A stretch of 64,000 nucleotides of DNA from Bacillota bacterium (GTDB lineage: Bacteria > Bacillota > Clostridia > Lachnospirales > Lachnospiraceae), in assembly GCA_023421075.1 (NCBI GenBank), contig JAEZUM010000051.1:124001-188000 (forward strand), written 5' to 3'. The translations under genes and the position numbers were made by a program. The notes below the pieces were generated by a model. That model was not told the origin of the DNA, searched no databases, and worked only from the letters and a program-made list of their open reading frames with translations. Within the stretch, counting starts at the first letter, position 1, and every line of letters starts with the position of its first letter. Positions 36,677 through 45,322 of the stretch are shown piece by piece.

Positions 36677-38219
36677 TTGCCTCAAACGGAAATACCGGTA
36701 GTCCTGCAGAGTTATACAAATTCACTTCAAAGTAATTATCCATTGCATACCTCACCGTGATATCTGTGATACTGGTAAGGCTTTCATCCGTCAGAATAAC
36801 TCGATCCTTTTCTACCGTAATATCCGGATATACCCGTAATCCCTCTGCATATAGTTCTATGCCGGTGGCTTTGTGATCCGGTGAACTTAACCCATCTGCC
36901 ACATTTATAAAGTTCAGAACAACCGTTTCTCCTTCCTTTCTACCATCCACGAACCTTGGGCTGTCCGCTTCCAGTTCGATGTCGTATACATGCTTTAGCG
37001 CCAGTAATCCCAGTCGTTCTCCTACCGGTCTTTTCTGTCTTGGATGAATATTATTTCGATCTCCTACGTCTGTTGTACATGCACACCATACATTCGGAAT
37101 CGTGTCGCTTACTCTCTGTTGCATTTTGCGTATCGTAGGATATTTCCTCCCCAGGGAAAATGCATTCCCTTCAAAGGGTGGCAGCTGTACAATCAAAAAA
37201 GGAAAATCATTTCTGTTATTCCGAAATGTATCAATAACGGCCTTTAAGGAAACATCATAAAATTCCGATCTGGAGATTTCATCTTCCTCTCCCTGATACC
37301 ATAACGCACCTCTGACCGCAAAGGGAAGAATTTGTTGTAACATCATCTCATATAAACCGGAGGGTCTGCGAAAGCTTCTGGGACCAACCTGCATACTTAA
37401 CATCGAATACTTCTTCTCTTCCTCTGATTGATTATCTCCTCTTGCAGCAATAATTTCACTAAACTTCATTCCCATCATAAATAGATCCATGAATTTTCTT
37501 TCTTCTCTGGGATCTCTTGTTGTCATGTTATCCGTAGCTTCAAGATAGGCTTTCATATCCAAAGTATTCAGGCTCTCCTGGTATTCTTCGACCACCTTTT
37601 TAAGCTTTGGCTCAGCTTCCAGGTACTGTGGGCTTGTCCAGGCTGCTGCACTGCTTCCACCCCAGTTACAACCGATAATACCGACAGGAACCCCTAGTCT
37701 CCGTCTTAGCTCCTGCCCAAAATACAGACCTACCGCCGAAAACCATTCTGAATTCTCACCCTGAAGGGTCCTCCAGAAGCCATACTCTTCATAATGCCCT
37801 GCTTCCAGTTGCCCCTCGTAGGATACCTTCGGTACATCAAAGAAGCGTAGTTGAGCATCCTCCTCAACCTTATCTGCGGGAATTCTCTCAATATCATAAC
37901 GATATAGGAATTCCATATTGGATTGTCCACCGGCAATCCACACCTCACCGACCGATACATTCTTAAGGATGATTTCTTCCTTCGTTCCGTCAGCGGGATT
38001 CGTAGCACTAACCCTAATCTGTTGCTGACAACATGCCTCCATCGCCGGTAAAGTAACGGACCAGCTCTGGTTCACAACCATACACTGAGCATGTCCGGAA
38101 GCAATTGTTACATCGACAATCGTACCATCCTGCCCCTCCCCCCATACCGAAATTGGTTTATTCCGCTGTAGGATGATATCATCCATAAAAATAGAAGCGA
38201 GCCTTATCCTTCTCATCAT
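36669..38219 (-). CDS. SASA-domain acetylesterase (sialate O-acetylesterase-like)
   Basis: This 516-residue protein has the SASA/SGNH fold used by sialate 9-O-acetylesterases and CE6-like acetyl-xylan esterases. The nucleophile lies in A-G-G-Q-S-N-M-E (Ser100), a central W-Y-Q-G-E-E-D block holds a conserved Glu/Asp, and the catalytic His is in I-H-P-R-Q-K near 390. No signal peptide is seen, so it appears cytoplasmic. The AAGGAAAG site before ATG 38219 is acceptable. Its stop abuts the heptamer minisatellite. It probably removes acetyl groups from imported oligosaccharides. Confidence 0.88.
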   Translation of the reverse strand: MMRRIRLASIFMDDIILQRNKPISVWGEGQDGTIVDVTIASGHAQCMVVNQSWSVTLPAMEACCQQQIRVSATNPADGTKEEIILKNVSVGEVWIAGGQSNMEFLYRYDIERIPADKVEEDAQLRFFDVPKVSYEGQLEAGHYEEYGFWRTLQGENSEWFSAVGLYFGQELRRRLGVPVGIIGCNWGGSSAAAWTSPQYLEAEPKLKKVVEEYQESLNTLDMKAYLEATDNMTTRDPREERKFMDLFMMGMKFSEIIAARGDNQSEEEKKYSMLSMQVGPRSFRRPSGLYEMMLQQILPFAVRGALWYQGEEDEISRSEFYDVSLKAVIDTFRNNRNDFPFLIVQLPPFEGNAFSLGRKYPTIRKMQQRVSDTIPNVWCACTTDVGDRNNIHPRQKRPVGERLGLLALKHVYDIELEADSPRFVDGRKEGETVVLNFINVADGLSSPDHKATGIELYAEGLRVYPDITVEKDRVILTDESLTSITDITVRYAMDNYFEVNLYNSAGLPVFPFEAKI

Positions 38220-38385
38220 ACTTCACTTTCCTTCACTTACTGCATTTTATCGTAATCTTTAATACTTACTTGCCACTTTTATTACCTTGTACACTGCTCC
38301 AAATCAAGATAATAACAGGAAACATGTTTACCCTACTGCCATACCGCAGGGGTAATTATCTCTCCTAGTAATTACGGTCTCATCA

Positions 38386-39579
38386 CTATTTTATATAAAT
38401 ACTTTCTTTGCTCACCGGGTCCCGTCTAAAATGAGAAAAGAATTCAAATAATTGACGACTCATCTCCGGTGTAGGCCAGTGTGGCATATTCATTTCACAC
38501 ATAATTCGAACTCTGCAAACCCCATCCTCGCTTTTTAGATCTGCAATATAATTCACTATGCCGTCAGCTATTACAGTTCTACGACAATCTTGTGCCAACG
38601 GGAGCCCAAGATATTTTTCTTCCTCTGAAATATCGTTTCTTCCTTTTAAGGCCTTGACCTCTTCCACAGAAATCTGAGCCGCATGGTTAACCCTAGCCCA
38701 ATGATTGATCCCTTCTATCAACTCCTCCATCGAAGGGGCTCCCGGATAAGTACTCTGATAATCATATAGTGGGAAACGGTCCCCGTCCAAATTCCCTATT
38801 ATATTAATGATTGGCATATAGGTCCCTATCTCTTTTGCTCGGGAGATCCCGTCAAAGGGCTTTTGAGGCTCCGGTCCGAGCGCTTTCTCACAAAAACCGT
38901 TATTGATGGGTGCACCACAGGGTCCTACGGCCGCATATACATCCGGACGCTTGCAACCCAACAGATTTGACATAAAGCCTCCATAAGAAAAACCGGTAGC
39001 ATAGATGCGACTTTCATCAATTGGATATAATGCTTTCGCCTCAGCTAGAATCTCATCAATGATGTCATCCAGTTCAATGGAAGGGACAATAACAATCCAT
39101 TCCCGCTTTGCCGCTTCCTGTACAAATCCCCATCCGTCGATGATACTGATGGGATTAAAGCCACCATGAAGAACCACTACCAAGGGATATTTCCTTCCCT
39201 CATTTTCTTTCTGAAAAGCGGATACCGGTACAAAGGAATTCCATTTTTTGAAACGGTTCTGTATTCCTTGATTGTCAGGATCTTCCCAACGATATCCGGT
39301 GTCCTTCTCATATTCGGTCCAGCTCATCGGATTGTTCTCTCCATGGAACTCTTTCACCATCCCCAGCTTTGCCCAATAAGCGATCGTTCTTGGAGAATGA
39401 TCATCCAAATCTTCAAGGATCGGTTGCATCATAACCGCCAGAGCATCCATATATCCGCTTTGCTTGAGGGCTTCCAGATCTACATGAGGATTGAAGGTAG
39501 TGTACAAATCTCTTACCCGATCAATCCTACCGGCATCTGTCATTTTAAATTGTCTGTCCAGAAATTTTTCATAATCCAT
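38386..39579 (-). CDS. Alpha/beta esterase, PHB-depolymerase/CE1-like
   Basis: This 397-residue alpha/beta hydrolase has H-G-G at 138-140, the nucleophile elbow G-F-S-Y-G-G at 196-201 (Ser198), a candidate acid Asp265 in G-N-L-D-G-D and a late His in M-P-H-W-P. About 125 N-terminal residues precede the core and have no recognised domain. There is no signal peptide. GGGGAG precedes the ATG. It lies alone between the SASA esterase and a 429-bp gap, on the same strand as the other esterases. Confidence 0.85.
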   Translation of the reverse strand: MDYEKFLDRQFKMTDAGRIDRVRDLYTTFNPHVDLEALKQSGYMDALAVMMQPILEDLDDHSPRTIAYWAKLGMVKEFHGENNPMSWTEYEKDTGYRWEDPDNQGIQNRFKKWNSFVPVSAFQKENEGRKYPLVVVLHGGFNPISIIDGWGFVQEAAKREWIVIVPSIELDDIIDEILAEAKALYPIDESRIYATGFSYGGFMSNLLGCKRPDVYAAVGPCGAPINNGFCEKALGPEPQKPFDGISRAKEIGTYMPIINIIGNLDGDRFPLYDYQSTYPGAPSMEELIEGINHWARVNHAAQISVEEVKALKGRNDISEEEKYLGLPLAQDCRRTVIADGIVNYIADLKSEDGVCRVRIMCEMNMPHWPTPEMSRQLFEFFSHFRRDPVSKESIYIK

Positions 39580-40008
39580 AATTTCATCTCCCCGCTTAAA
39601 TCACATTTGAAATAGGGAATTGATTTAAAACCAAGATAACTCCTTATTTCATAATAATATTAATTTAACAGGCAATCACTGGCTAATAATTATATATCCA
39701 TATATTTTATTAATGTACAAATTTTTATCGCTTTCCTATTTCTTAAGCCTTTGCCGATAAACGTTTCTCAGGTTAATTTACTTATTTCGACATAATACTG
39801 TAACAAAACCCACTCACCGGACATATGTTATAAAAACATGTAGTATTCACCTGCAAACTCAAGCATATGGACGATGTCAATCATCCAAAATATTTCAAAC
39901 ATTGGTTCATGAAACTTAATTACTGCCGCCGTATCTCCGGTTTTATCATTTGACTAATTCATTCATAAGACTTAATCTCAGAATTTTTAACAGACGGGAG
40001 TATTGCAT
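39580..40008. other. Gene-free gap with one candidate operator
   Basis: This 429-bp AT-rich stretch lies between divergent genes. GATAAACGTTTCTC at 39756-39769, with the palindromic core AAACGTTT, resembles LacI/CcpA-type operators. The promoter of the small membrane protein is at its right end. No coding frame was found. Confidence 0.4.
39950..39978 (+). promoter_or_regulatory. Sigma-A-type promoter of the small membrane protein gene
   Basis: TTGACT (39950-39955) and TAATCT (39973-39978) are separated by 17 bp and lie about 30 bp before the ATG at 40009. Confidence 0.5.
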
Positions 40009-40485
40009 ATGGAAATATCAGCCAGTTTTATTGTTACACTACTCACCATAATCGGGGTATTGGTGATTATCGTAAGCATCATTTCAGAGCTTACCAAGAA
40101 TATCACCTTACTATCAAAGATACCTGATAATATTCAAGTAATTGTTTTATCTCAAATAATAACGCTAATCACTTATTTTGCTTATATCTCTTACAGTGGT
40201 GACACAATCATATGGTATTATGTTGTTGCGACCATTATAATAGGCTTTACTGTGGCATATGTAGTATTGTTTGGTTGGAATAAATTAATTGAGCTTTACA
40301 AAAGGTTTCGAAATATACCAATCAGCGATATTACACTAAATACAAGCATAGATGCAATCTCCGACAAAGAGGATACACAAAATGATAATCAAGAGGCTTC
40401 CGAGATGGAAACTCCAGGGATAGAAGCTTCCGATATTGCTTCACCATCGAATGATGCTGCTTCGACCACAGATACTATAACTTAA
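40009..40485 (+). CDS. Small membrane protein of unknown function
   Basis: I do not recognise this 158-residue protein. It has three hydrophobic segments (about 5-28, 43-62 and 68-92), a short basic stretch and an acidic Ser/Thr/Asp-rich tail of about 50 residues, an outline also seen in holin-like and stress-type membrane proteins. The frame begins with a TTG at 40003, but ATG 40009 has GGGAG at eight bases. It has its own promoter and a hairpin terminator, and is the only plus-strand gene between 18 and 50 kb. It is more AT-rich than its neighbours and could be a late arrival. Confidence 0.7.
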   Translation: MEISASFIVTLLTIIGVLVIIVSIISELTKNITLLSKIPDNIQVIVLSQIITLITYFAYISYSGDTIIWYYVVATIIIGFTVAYVVLFGWNKLIELYKRFRNIPISDITLNTSIDAISDKEDTQNDNQEASEMETPGIEASDIASPSNDAASTTDTIT

Positions 40486-40532
40486 AATACGCACTGAATT
40501 TCAATTTCTATTATGATGTCAAGAGCGACATA

Positions 40533-40579
40533 ACAGCCCCTAGGTGCTTGCTCATAAAGAGCTTACACCTAAGGGCTGT
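40533..40579. terminator. Bidirectional hairpin between convergent genes
   Basis: Fourteen-base arms ACAGCCCCTAGGTG and CACCTAAGGGCTGT pair with one mismatch, and GCTC/GAGC continues the stem inside. It lies between the plus-strand membrane protein and the minus-strand esterase; T-rich sequence follows on the plus strand. Confidence 0.7.
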
Positions 40580-40676
40580 CATCATTATTCCAGTATAAAA
40601 TTAGCAGAGTGCACACCTCATCGATATCGTTATCAGTCGATAAGCTCTGTGCCGTAGCGCCATTTGTTCGAGAATT

Positions 40677-41555
40677 TTACTTAGCCTGTTTGAATAAAAA
40701 GGGCAGTATATTATACAGGTAATCACAGGCTGCTTCGTAATCGTGGACCTCATCTTCTGCAAGAAGATAATGGAAATTACCTTTTGCAAGTTCCTCTTCT
40801 TCGACAAAAGTATCCGGGAATTGACGCATGGCATTTACCTGAGACGTCAAGGCATCATACGCAACATCCTTTGTTCCGGTTGCCGCATAAATGAAATACT
40901 CATCAACTCCATACCCCGACCGGATAACATGATCATGTAATATCTTGGCTGTTTCATCCGGTTTCGTCAGCCCTCCCTGGCCTTCGACCACCCAACAATC
41001 TCCACTCAATGGAACATAATTTGAGAAGTAATCTATATTATTCAAGAACGCAAACCAGGTAGTTGCCGCACCCATTGAAAATCCACCAAAGCCTCGGTGC
41101 ATTCTCGATGCCTTAATTGCTTCCTTTGTGGTTGCCTCTGCATATGTATTTAGTCCTTTTTCAACTGCAGGGATTAAATCTTCTATTAATTCCTTCTGAA
41201 AATAAAGAACATGCCCTCGTTCAACCTCCTTGTCCGGAGGGCCGACTCTTCCTACTTGTTCTTTGTAGTAGGACGGAAATACGACGATTAACGGATCTAC
41301 TTGTCTCTTGCAAATCACGAAATCCAACATATTCTTTACTTTACAACAGTCCAGCCATGCATCAGGGTTACCCCCACCACCATGCATAACATAAAGCACA
41401 TTATACTTTTTCTCCTTATCCGATTCATCGTAGCCATAGGGTAAATAAATATTTGCGTATTTATTTCTTATCTCTCCCTGCATATTCGTTGTTATATAAT
41501 GAAGCTTCTGAATTGTTCCACGATAATTCACATCATGATACTGATACTTATTCAT
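40677..41555 (-). CDS. Feruloyl/acetyl esterase-like protein (CE1, esterase D family)
   Basis: This 292-residue protein fits the putative-esterase family (PF00756), as in the XynZ feruloyl esterase domain. H-G-G-G is at 58-61, the nucleophile in G-G-F-S-M-G near 157-162 (Ser160), a candidate acid in T-K-D near 235 and the His in E-V-H-D-Y near 274. It has no signal peptide, unlike extracellular feruloyl esterases, so it should act on imported, esterified oligosaccharides. AAAGGAG precedes the ATG. It is the gene downstream of the GH13_18 phosphorylase block. Confidence 0.88.
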   Translation of the reverse strand: MNKYQYHDVNYRGTIQKLHYITTNMQGEIRNKYANIYLPYGYDESDKEKKYNVLYVMHGGGGNPDAWLDCCKVKNMLDFVICKRQVDPLIVVFPSYYKEQVGRVGPPDKEVERGHVLYFQKELIEDLIPAVEKGLNTYAEATTKEAIKASRMHRGFGGFSMGAATTWFAFLNNIDYFSNYVPLSGDCWVVEGQGGLTKPDETAKILHDHVIRSGYGVDEYFIYAATGTKDVAYDALTSQVNAMRQFPDTFVEEEELAKGNFHYLLAEDEVHDYEAACDYLYNILPFLFKQAK

Positions 41556-41624
41556 GAAATCACTCCTTTCATCACACTATTTCGTCCCGTTAACAATTGC
41601 TCCAAATAAGGAATATTGATGCCG

Positions 41625-43316
41625 CTACCGAATTACGATCTCTCCCTCTTCGCTTGTTCCTCTGATTTCATATATCATATCAGCCAAATCTGCCTTAAGC
41701 GTTGCAACATAGCCATCCTTCTCCCAAATGATGGTCATAATACTGCCATTGGCCTCTACTTCTATCTTTGAATCGAAGGAGAATCCTGGAAATAGGGACC
41801 GGAAACGGAGCATTTCAAGCTGCTTTTTAACCACCTCTTCTTTAAGAGCATGCTCAATCTGTTCCAAGGAAAGATTTGTTCTGTTGATCTCTTTGTGCCC
41901 GGCTGCTCCTGCTCTTCTTACTGCTTCATAATCATTCTTGCCTGCAAACAAATCAAGATACCAAATCTGTGGTTTTCCCGGCATAAACAATTGTAGTGCA
42001 CGAGCCATAAGCATTTTTTTATCATCCTCACCCAGAGCGCTATAGTAGGTTGCGTTCACCTGGTAATAGACATTTTTCTGTCCATGAAGATCCTTTACCA
42101 TTCCTCCTCTGGCAACCACAGTGTCGATCAACTTCTGTATACGATCTTCTGAGATTAGACCTTTTAAATCTAAGAGCGGAATTCCATCGTGGCAACCAAG
42201 CATATTTACGGTCTTAATATCTTTCTCAATGATCTCGTCGGCCCAGGCTTTTAATGTTGACACCTCTGCATTCTCCAACGCATCTATAATGAGTCCCGGT
42301 AGAAAGAAATCATAGGTCATATAGCCTTTTGAAGCGATGTCCTCATAATTCTTCTCGCCATAGCTTGCATGAATCTCAGGTAAAAGGGATAAGCCATATT
42401 GATCCGCTAATACCTGAACCTTATTTAAAACGTCCCAAGTCTCCGGTTCATTTAGGAAATTCTTCGCACCGGGCTCCTTGGGTGCATATGCAAATGCATC
42501 CAGTCGAACGATCTTTGCACCATATTCCGATAATTGCTTTAACACCTGATCATAAAACTCCCAAACCATCGGAGATTTAATATTCAGATCCATCTGCCCC
42601 AAATATTTTCGCTTTGTTTCCATGTATTCCACAACCGGCATCTTGTATTCTTGATATTTTCCAAAGTCGATTTCATATGGTTTCCTGCCCTCACGGATTG
42701 CAGCATTCACGAGTGATGCGATCTCATCTGCTGAATAATACTGAAGCTCCAGTTGATTCATGATATCCTGAGCATCAATGACCGGATACTTCACTTCCTG
42801 ATAGAACGTATTCCAATAAGGAACATTTTTGCCATCCGGGAAACGAACCATAAGTATGGGGAGACCCGGTTTACGAAAGAACATATTTTTAATCAGCTCT
42901 TCCTCAGGTTGAAGGTATCCCTCCGTTGTCATCTGGCCGTGTCCTTCCCAGAATTGATTCCAACGAATAAAGAAATCTTTATAGATCGATTTTTCGCCTT
43001 TTGCAATAATATCCTGAAATTGCTCTGAAAGTACAGAAGCATGATTAAGAATAAAATCCAATTTTAAATCCATGCCTAATTTTCCCAGCATTTCAAGGTC
43101 TTCTTTTTGAGCCAGCTGACAGTTAAGATCATAATTGATTACTGAGAAGCCTCTGTCTAAATCCGTATTAAATAAACTTGGTAAAATATAAAAGGATCGA
43201 AAACAATTATTAAGCTCAGGTTTTTTCAAGATACGGATACAATCTGACAAGGTTCCACCCATACTGTCAGGATATGCATTCAGCATCGGAGCATTATTTG
43301 CACTTATTTTCTTCAT
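41625..43316 (-). CDS. GH13 subfamily 18-like sugar phosphorylase
   Basis: This 563-residue protein resembles sucrose phosphorylase and relatives (GH13_18), which split alpha-glucosides with phosphate to give alpha-glucose 1-phosphate. The TIM-barrel catalytic residues are visible: nucleophile Asp273 in R-L-D-A-F-A-Y, acid/base Glu314 in L-L-P-E-I-H, and Asp377 in G-C-H-D-G-I. It is about 60-80 residues longer than typical members, with extra sequence near 130-240. ATG 43316 follows GGAGGC. It is 19 bp after a P-loop kinase gene, so both are co-expressed. Sucrose, sucrose 6-phosphate, glucosylglycerate and glucosylglycerol are all possible substrates. A shorter paralog is at 51840. Confidence 0.85.
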   Translation of the reverse strand: MKKISANNAPMLNAYPDSMGGTLSDCIRILKKPELNNCFRSFYILPSLFNTDLDRGFSVINYDLNCQLAQKEDLEMLGKLGMDLKLDFILNHASVLSEQFQDIIAKGEKSIYKDFFIRWNQFWEGHGQMTTEGYLQPEEELIKNMFFRKPGLPILMVRFPDGKNVPYWNTFYQEVKYPVIDAQDIMNQLELQYYSADEIASLVNAAIREGRKPYEIDFGKYQEYKMPVVEYMETKRKYLGQMDLNIKSPMVWEFYDQVLKQLSEYGAKIVRLDAFAYAPKEPGAKNFLNEPETWDVLNKVQVLADQYGLSLLPEIHASYGEKNYEDIASKGYMTYDFFLPGLIIDALENAEVSTLKAWADEIIEKDIKTVNMLGCHDGIPLLDLKGLISEDRIQKLIDTVVARGGMVKDLHGQKNVYYQVNATYYSALGEDDKKMLMARALQLFMPGKPQIWYLDLFAGKNDYEAVRRAGAAGHKEINRTNLSLEQIEHALKEEVVKKQLEMLRFRSLFPGFSFDSKIEVEANGSIMTIIWEKDGYVATLKADLADMIYEIRGTSEEGEIVIR

Positions 43317-43335
43317 TTCTTTGCCTCCAGAACAT

Positions 43336-44286
43336 CTATTTACTTGCAGCCATTCGTTCCTTGTATTCCTCATAGGTCAAATGCTCTCCAGATTTTGAAA
43401 TGATAATCCTTGCCTTATGAGCTTGAGAATCTAGCATTTGCTGTTCCAATTCCAACACTCTCATGGTGAAGGGACTATCGGTCTTACCATCCCTGTTTCT
43501 ACTGCTTCTGTGTGCTAGGGTTTCCTCCGGTGTACTATTTAAAAGAACCGGTATATCAACACCGTCATAATTGTCACTATTCCCATGTGTCCACTCGATT
43601 ACCAAAACACTGACGCTACTAAAATCAACCTTCTCATACCAGAGATCACAATTCGTTCTACCCATTCTCTTAAGCCAGATAGCATTTGAACCATCTTTAA
43701 ACTGCTTCACAATGTCCGATAGTTCCTCAAAGTTGATTTCATGATTGGTTCCCAGATATCCTCCCAACCCGCTTAACGCTCCATCCAGATAGGTTTTAAA
43801 CCAAGGATAATCTACAATATGGTTCTTATTCGCATCGTCTTCCTTTTCCTGAAGTTCACGAAGAATACCATAAATATTGTCATTCATCTGATCCGCTTCT
43901 ACCAAAGCCTTGACACCGGACTGTCTGAATATTCTTAGTCTTTCTGCATCATTATACATTGGAATCCGTCTGGGATAATTGTCTCCGGACAGCGTGTAGC
44001 TTCCTATCCCAAGCTGATTCAGATAATAAGATAGCAACGATGCAATCTCAGACTTCCCGACACCGGAACCACCACACACAGTAATGACAGCTCGGTTACT
44101 CTTACTGTTTTCTATCACGGTGGGAAGTATTTTTAGCAGCTCACGAAATACTATTTTTGATTTATTGATATGATCCTGTCCGATTTCTACCTTGTCTCCC
44201 GGCATATCCCCATGAGGAATGTCCTGCCCGATCTCCGGACTGTTCCAAGTATTCGCATTATTTAACAACTCTAAAATATGATTCAT
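43336..44286 (-). CDS. P-loop kinase of unknown substrate (uridine-kinase-like)
   Basis: This 316-residue protein has Walker A G-G-S-G-V-G-K-S at 72-79 and a G-D-N-Y-P-R-R block at 101-107 that matches the substrate loop of uridine kinase/phosphoribulokinase relatives. V-L-V-I-E-W-T-H is a Walker B-like strand. About 65 residues precede the P-loop. The substrate is not known to me. Its tight linkage to the GH13_18 phosphorylase suggests it phosphorylates the non-glucose product or a related sugar acid or polyol. The leader GGAGAC-AAGAAAGAA before the ATG is almost the same as that of the CE2-like gene at 3291. Confidence 0.75.
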   Translation of the reverse strand: MNHILELLNNANTWNSPEIGQDIPHGDMPGDKVEIGQDHINKSKIVFRELLKILPTVIENSKSNRAVITVCGGSGVGKSEIASLLSYYLNQLGIGSYTLSGDNYPRRIPMYNDAERLRIFRQSGVKALVEADQMNDNIYGILRELQEKEDDANKNHIVDYPWFKTYLDGALSGLGGYLGTNHEINFEELSDIVKQFKDGSNAIWLKRMGRTNCDLWYEKVDFSSVSVLVIEWTHGNSDNYDGVDIPVLLNSTPEETLAHRSSRNRDGKTDSPFTMRVLELEQQMLDSQAHKARIIISKSGEHLTYEEYKERMAASK

Positions 44287-44365
44287 TTCTTTCTTGTCTC
44301 CTTTGATAAACTGATACTTTTATTTTGTAACAGATATATTATCTTCTGTCAATTCAAATAAAATG

Positions 44366-45247
44366 CTACAAGTTTATTGGTTTTAAAAGTTCTACCGACT
44401 GTCCGGGAAGAACTTCTATGTATTCATTTGTGAAGGTACCACCTAAATAGACCGGAATAGCGGAGGGATTAAATACTGTCCTGCTATCAGCTGAGTATAT
44501 GAGTCTGCGATAGGCTGCGACATATTCTCTAATCTCACCATTCGTTGCATACCATACCGTATCGTGACCTGCCACCACACTGACAAGCTTTTCGATATGC
44601 TCCCAATTGTCATTTTGATCAAACTCATAGCTGTGTCCCCACACATAGAACAATTTAGCCGGGGTGACGAGGGAAAAATAGAATTGATCCGATAGAAATT
44701 CTTCCGCTAATGCTATTATTTTCTCATCATCATGATGGCAGGTTGGATCCCATGTGAGGAAATTTTGTGGTATCTCAAAATGGTGTGTTGCTGTTATGGT
44801 TCTTGCATAGGATATCCCGGAAGCCTCAACCGCTTTTAGCACCACCTCATCATATGCTCCAAATGCATAGGCGAAGCCTGTGATCGGTTTCCCTTCCATT
44901 CGCTCCAGTGCTTTTCTGCTTTCCAATACTTCCTCTACACACCTGGCTATATCCATGCCAACCATACATTCATGGTACTGTCCGTGAGCTGCTATTTCAT
45001 GTCCTTGATAGACTTCAGAGATTTCCTCTTGCTTCAGCTTATCGTGAGATACCTGCTTTTTGCCTGCCGCTACGACACCCTTTTCTCCAAACAGTCCTGA
45101 ATTTAGATTAAAGGTCGCTTTTACTCCATATTTATTTAACAGCTCTATCAGTCTTATATCCTGTGTTATGCCATCATCATAGCTTAGGGTGAAGGCTTTT
45201 CTTCGCCCCTTTGGCCATAGCATTCTGTCATTTACCTGTAAACTCAA
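44366..45247 (-). CDS. Polysaccharide deacetylase-like protein (CE4/NodB)
   Basis: This 293-residue protein has the NodB motifs of CE4 deacetylases: S-Y-D-D-G at 22-26 (Asp24/Asp25) and the zinc-binding H-G-Q-Y-H at 88-92. Later blocks include F-A-Y-A-F-G. No signal peptide or anchor is present, so it is probably cytoplasmic, unlike most peptidoglycan or xylan CE4 enzymes. The start is TTG at 45247, strongly supported by AAGGAGG at seven bases; there is no nearby ATG. It acts within the esterase block, possibly on N- or O-acetyl groups of oligosaccharides. Confidence 0.85.
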   Translation of the reverse strand: MSLQVNDRMLWPKGRRKAFTLSYDDGITQDIRLIELLNKYGVKATFNLNSGLFGEKGVVAAGKKQVSHDKLKQEEISEVYQGHEIAAHGQYHECMVGMDIARCVEEVLESRKALERMEGKPITGFAYAFGAYDEVVLKAVEASGISYARTITATHHFEIPQNFLTWDPTCHHDDEKIIALAEEFLSDQFYFSLVTPAKLFYVWGHSYEFDQNDNWEHIEKLVSVVAGHDTVWYATNGEIREYVAAYRRLIYSADSRTVFNPSAIPVYLGGTFTNEYIEVLPGQSVELLKPINL

Positions 45248-45322
45248 AGTTGCACCTCCTTGAAACTATAAAAAACGTAATCTACTTTAAACTTCCATAT
45301 CTACCCTTTGTGAAAATCACTT

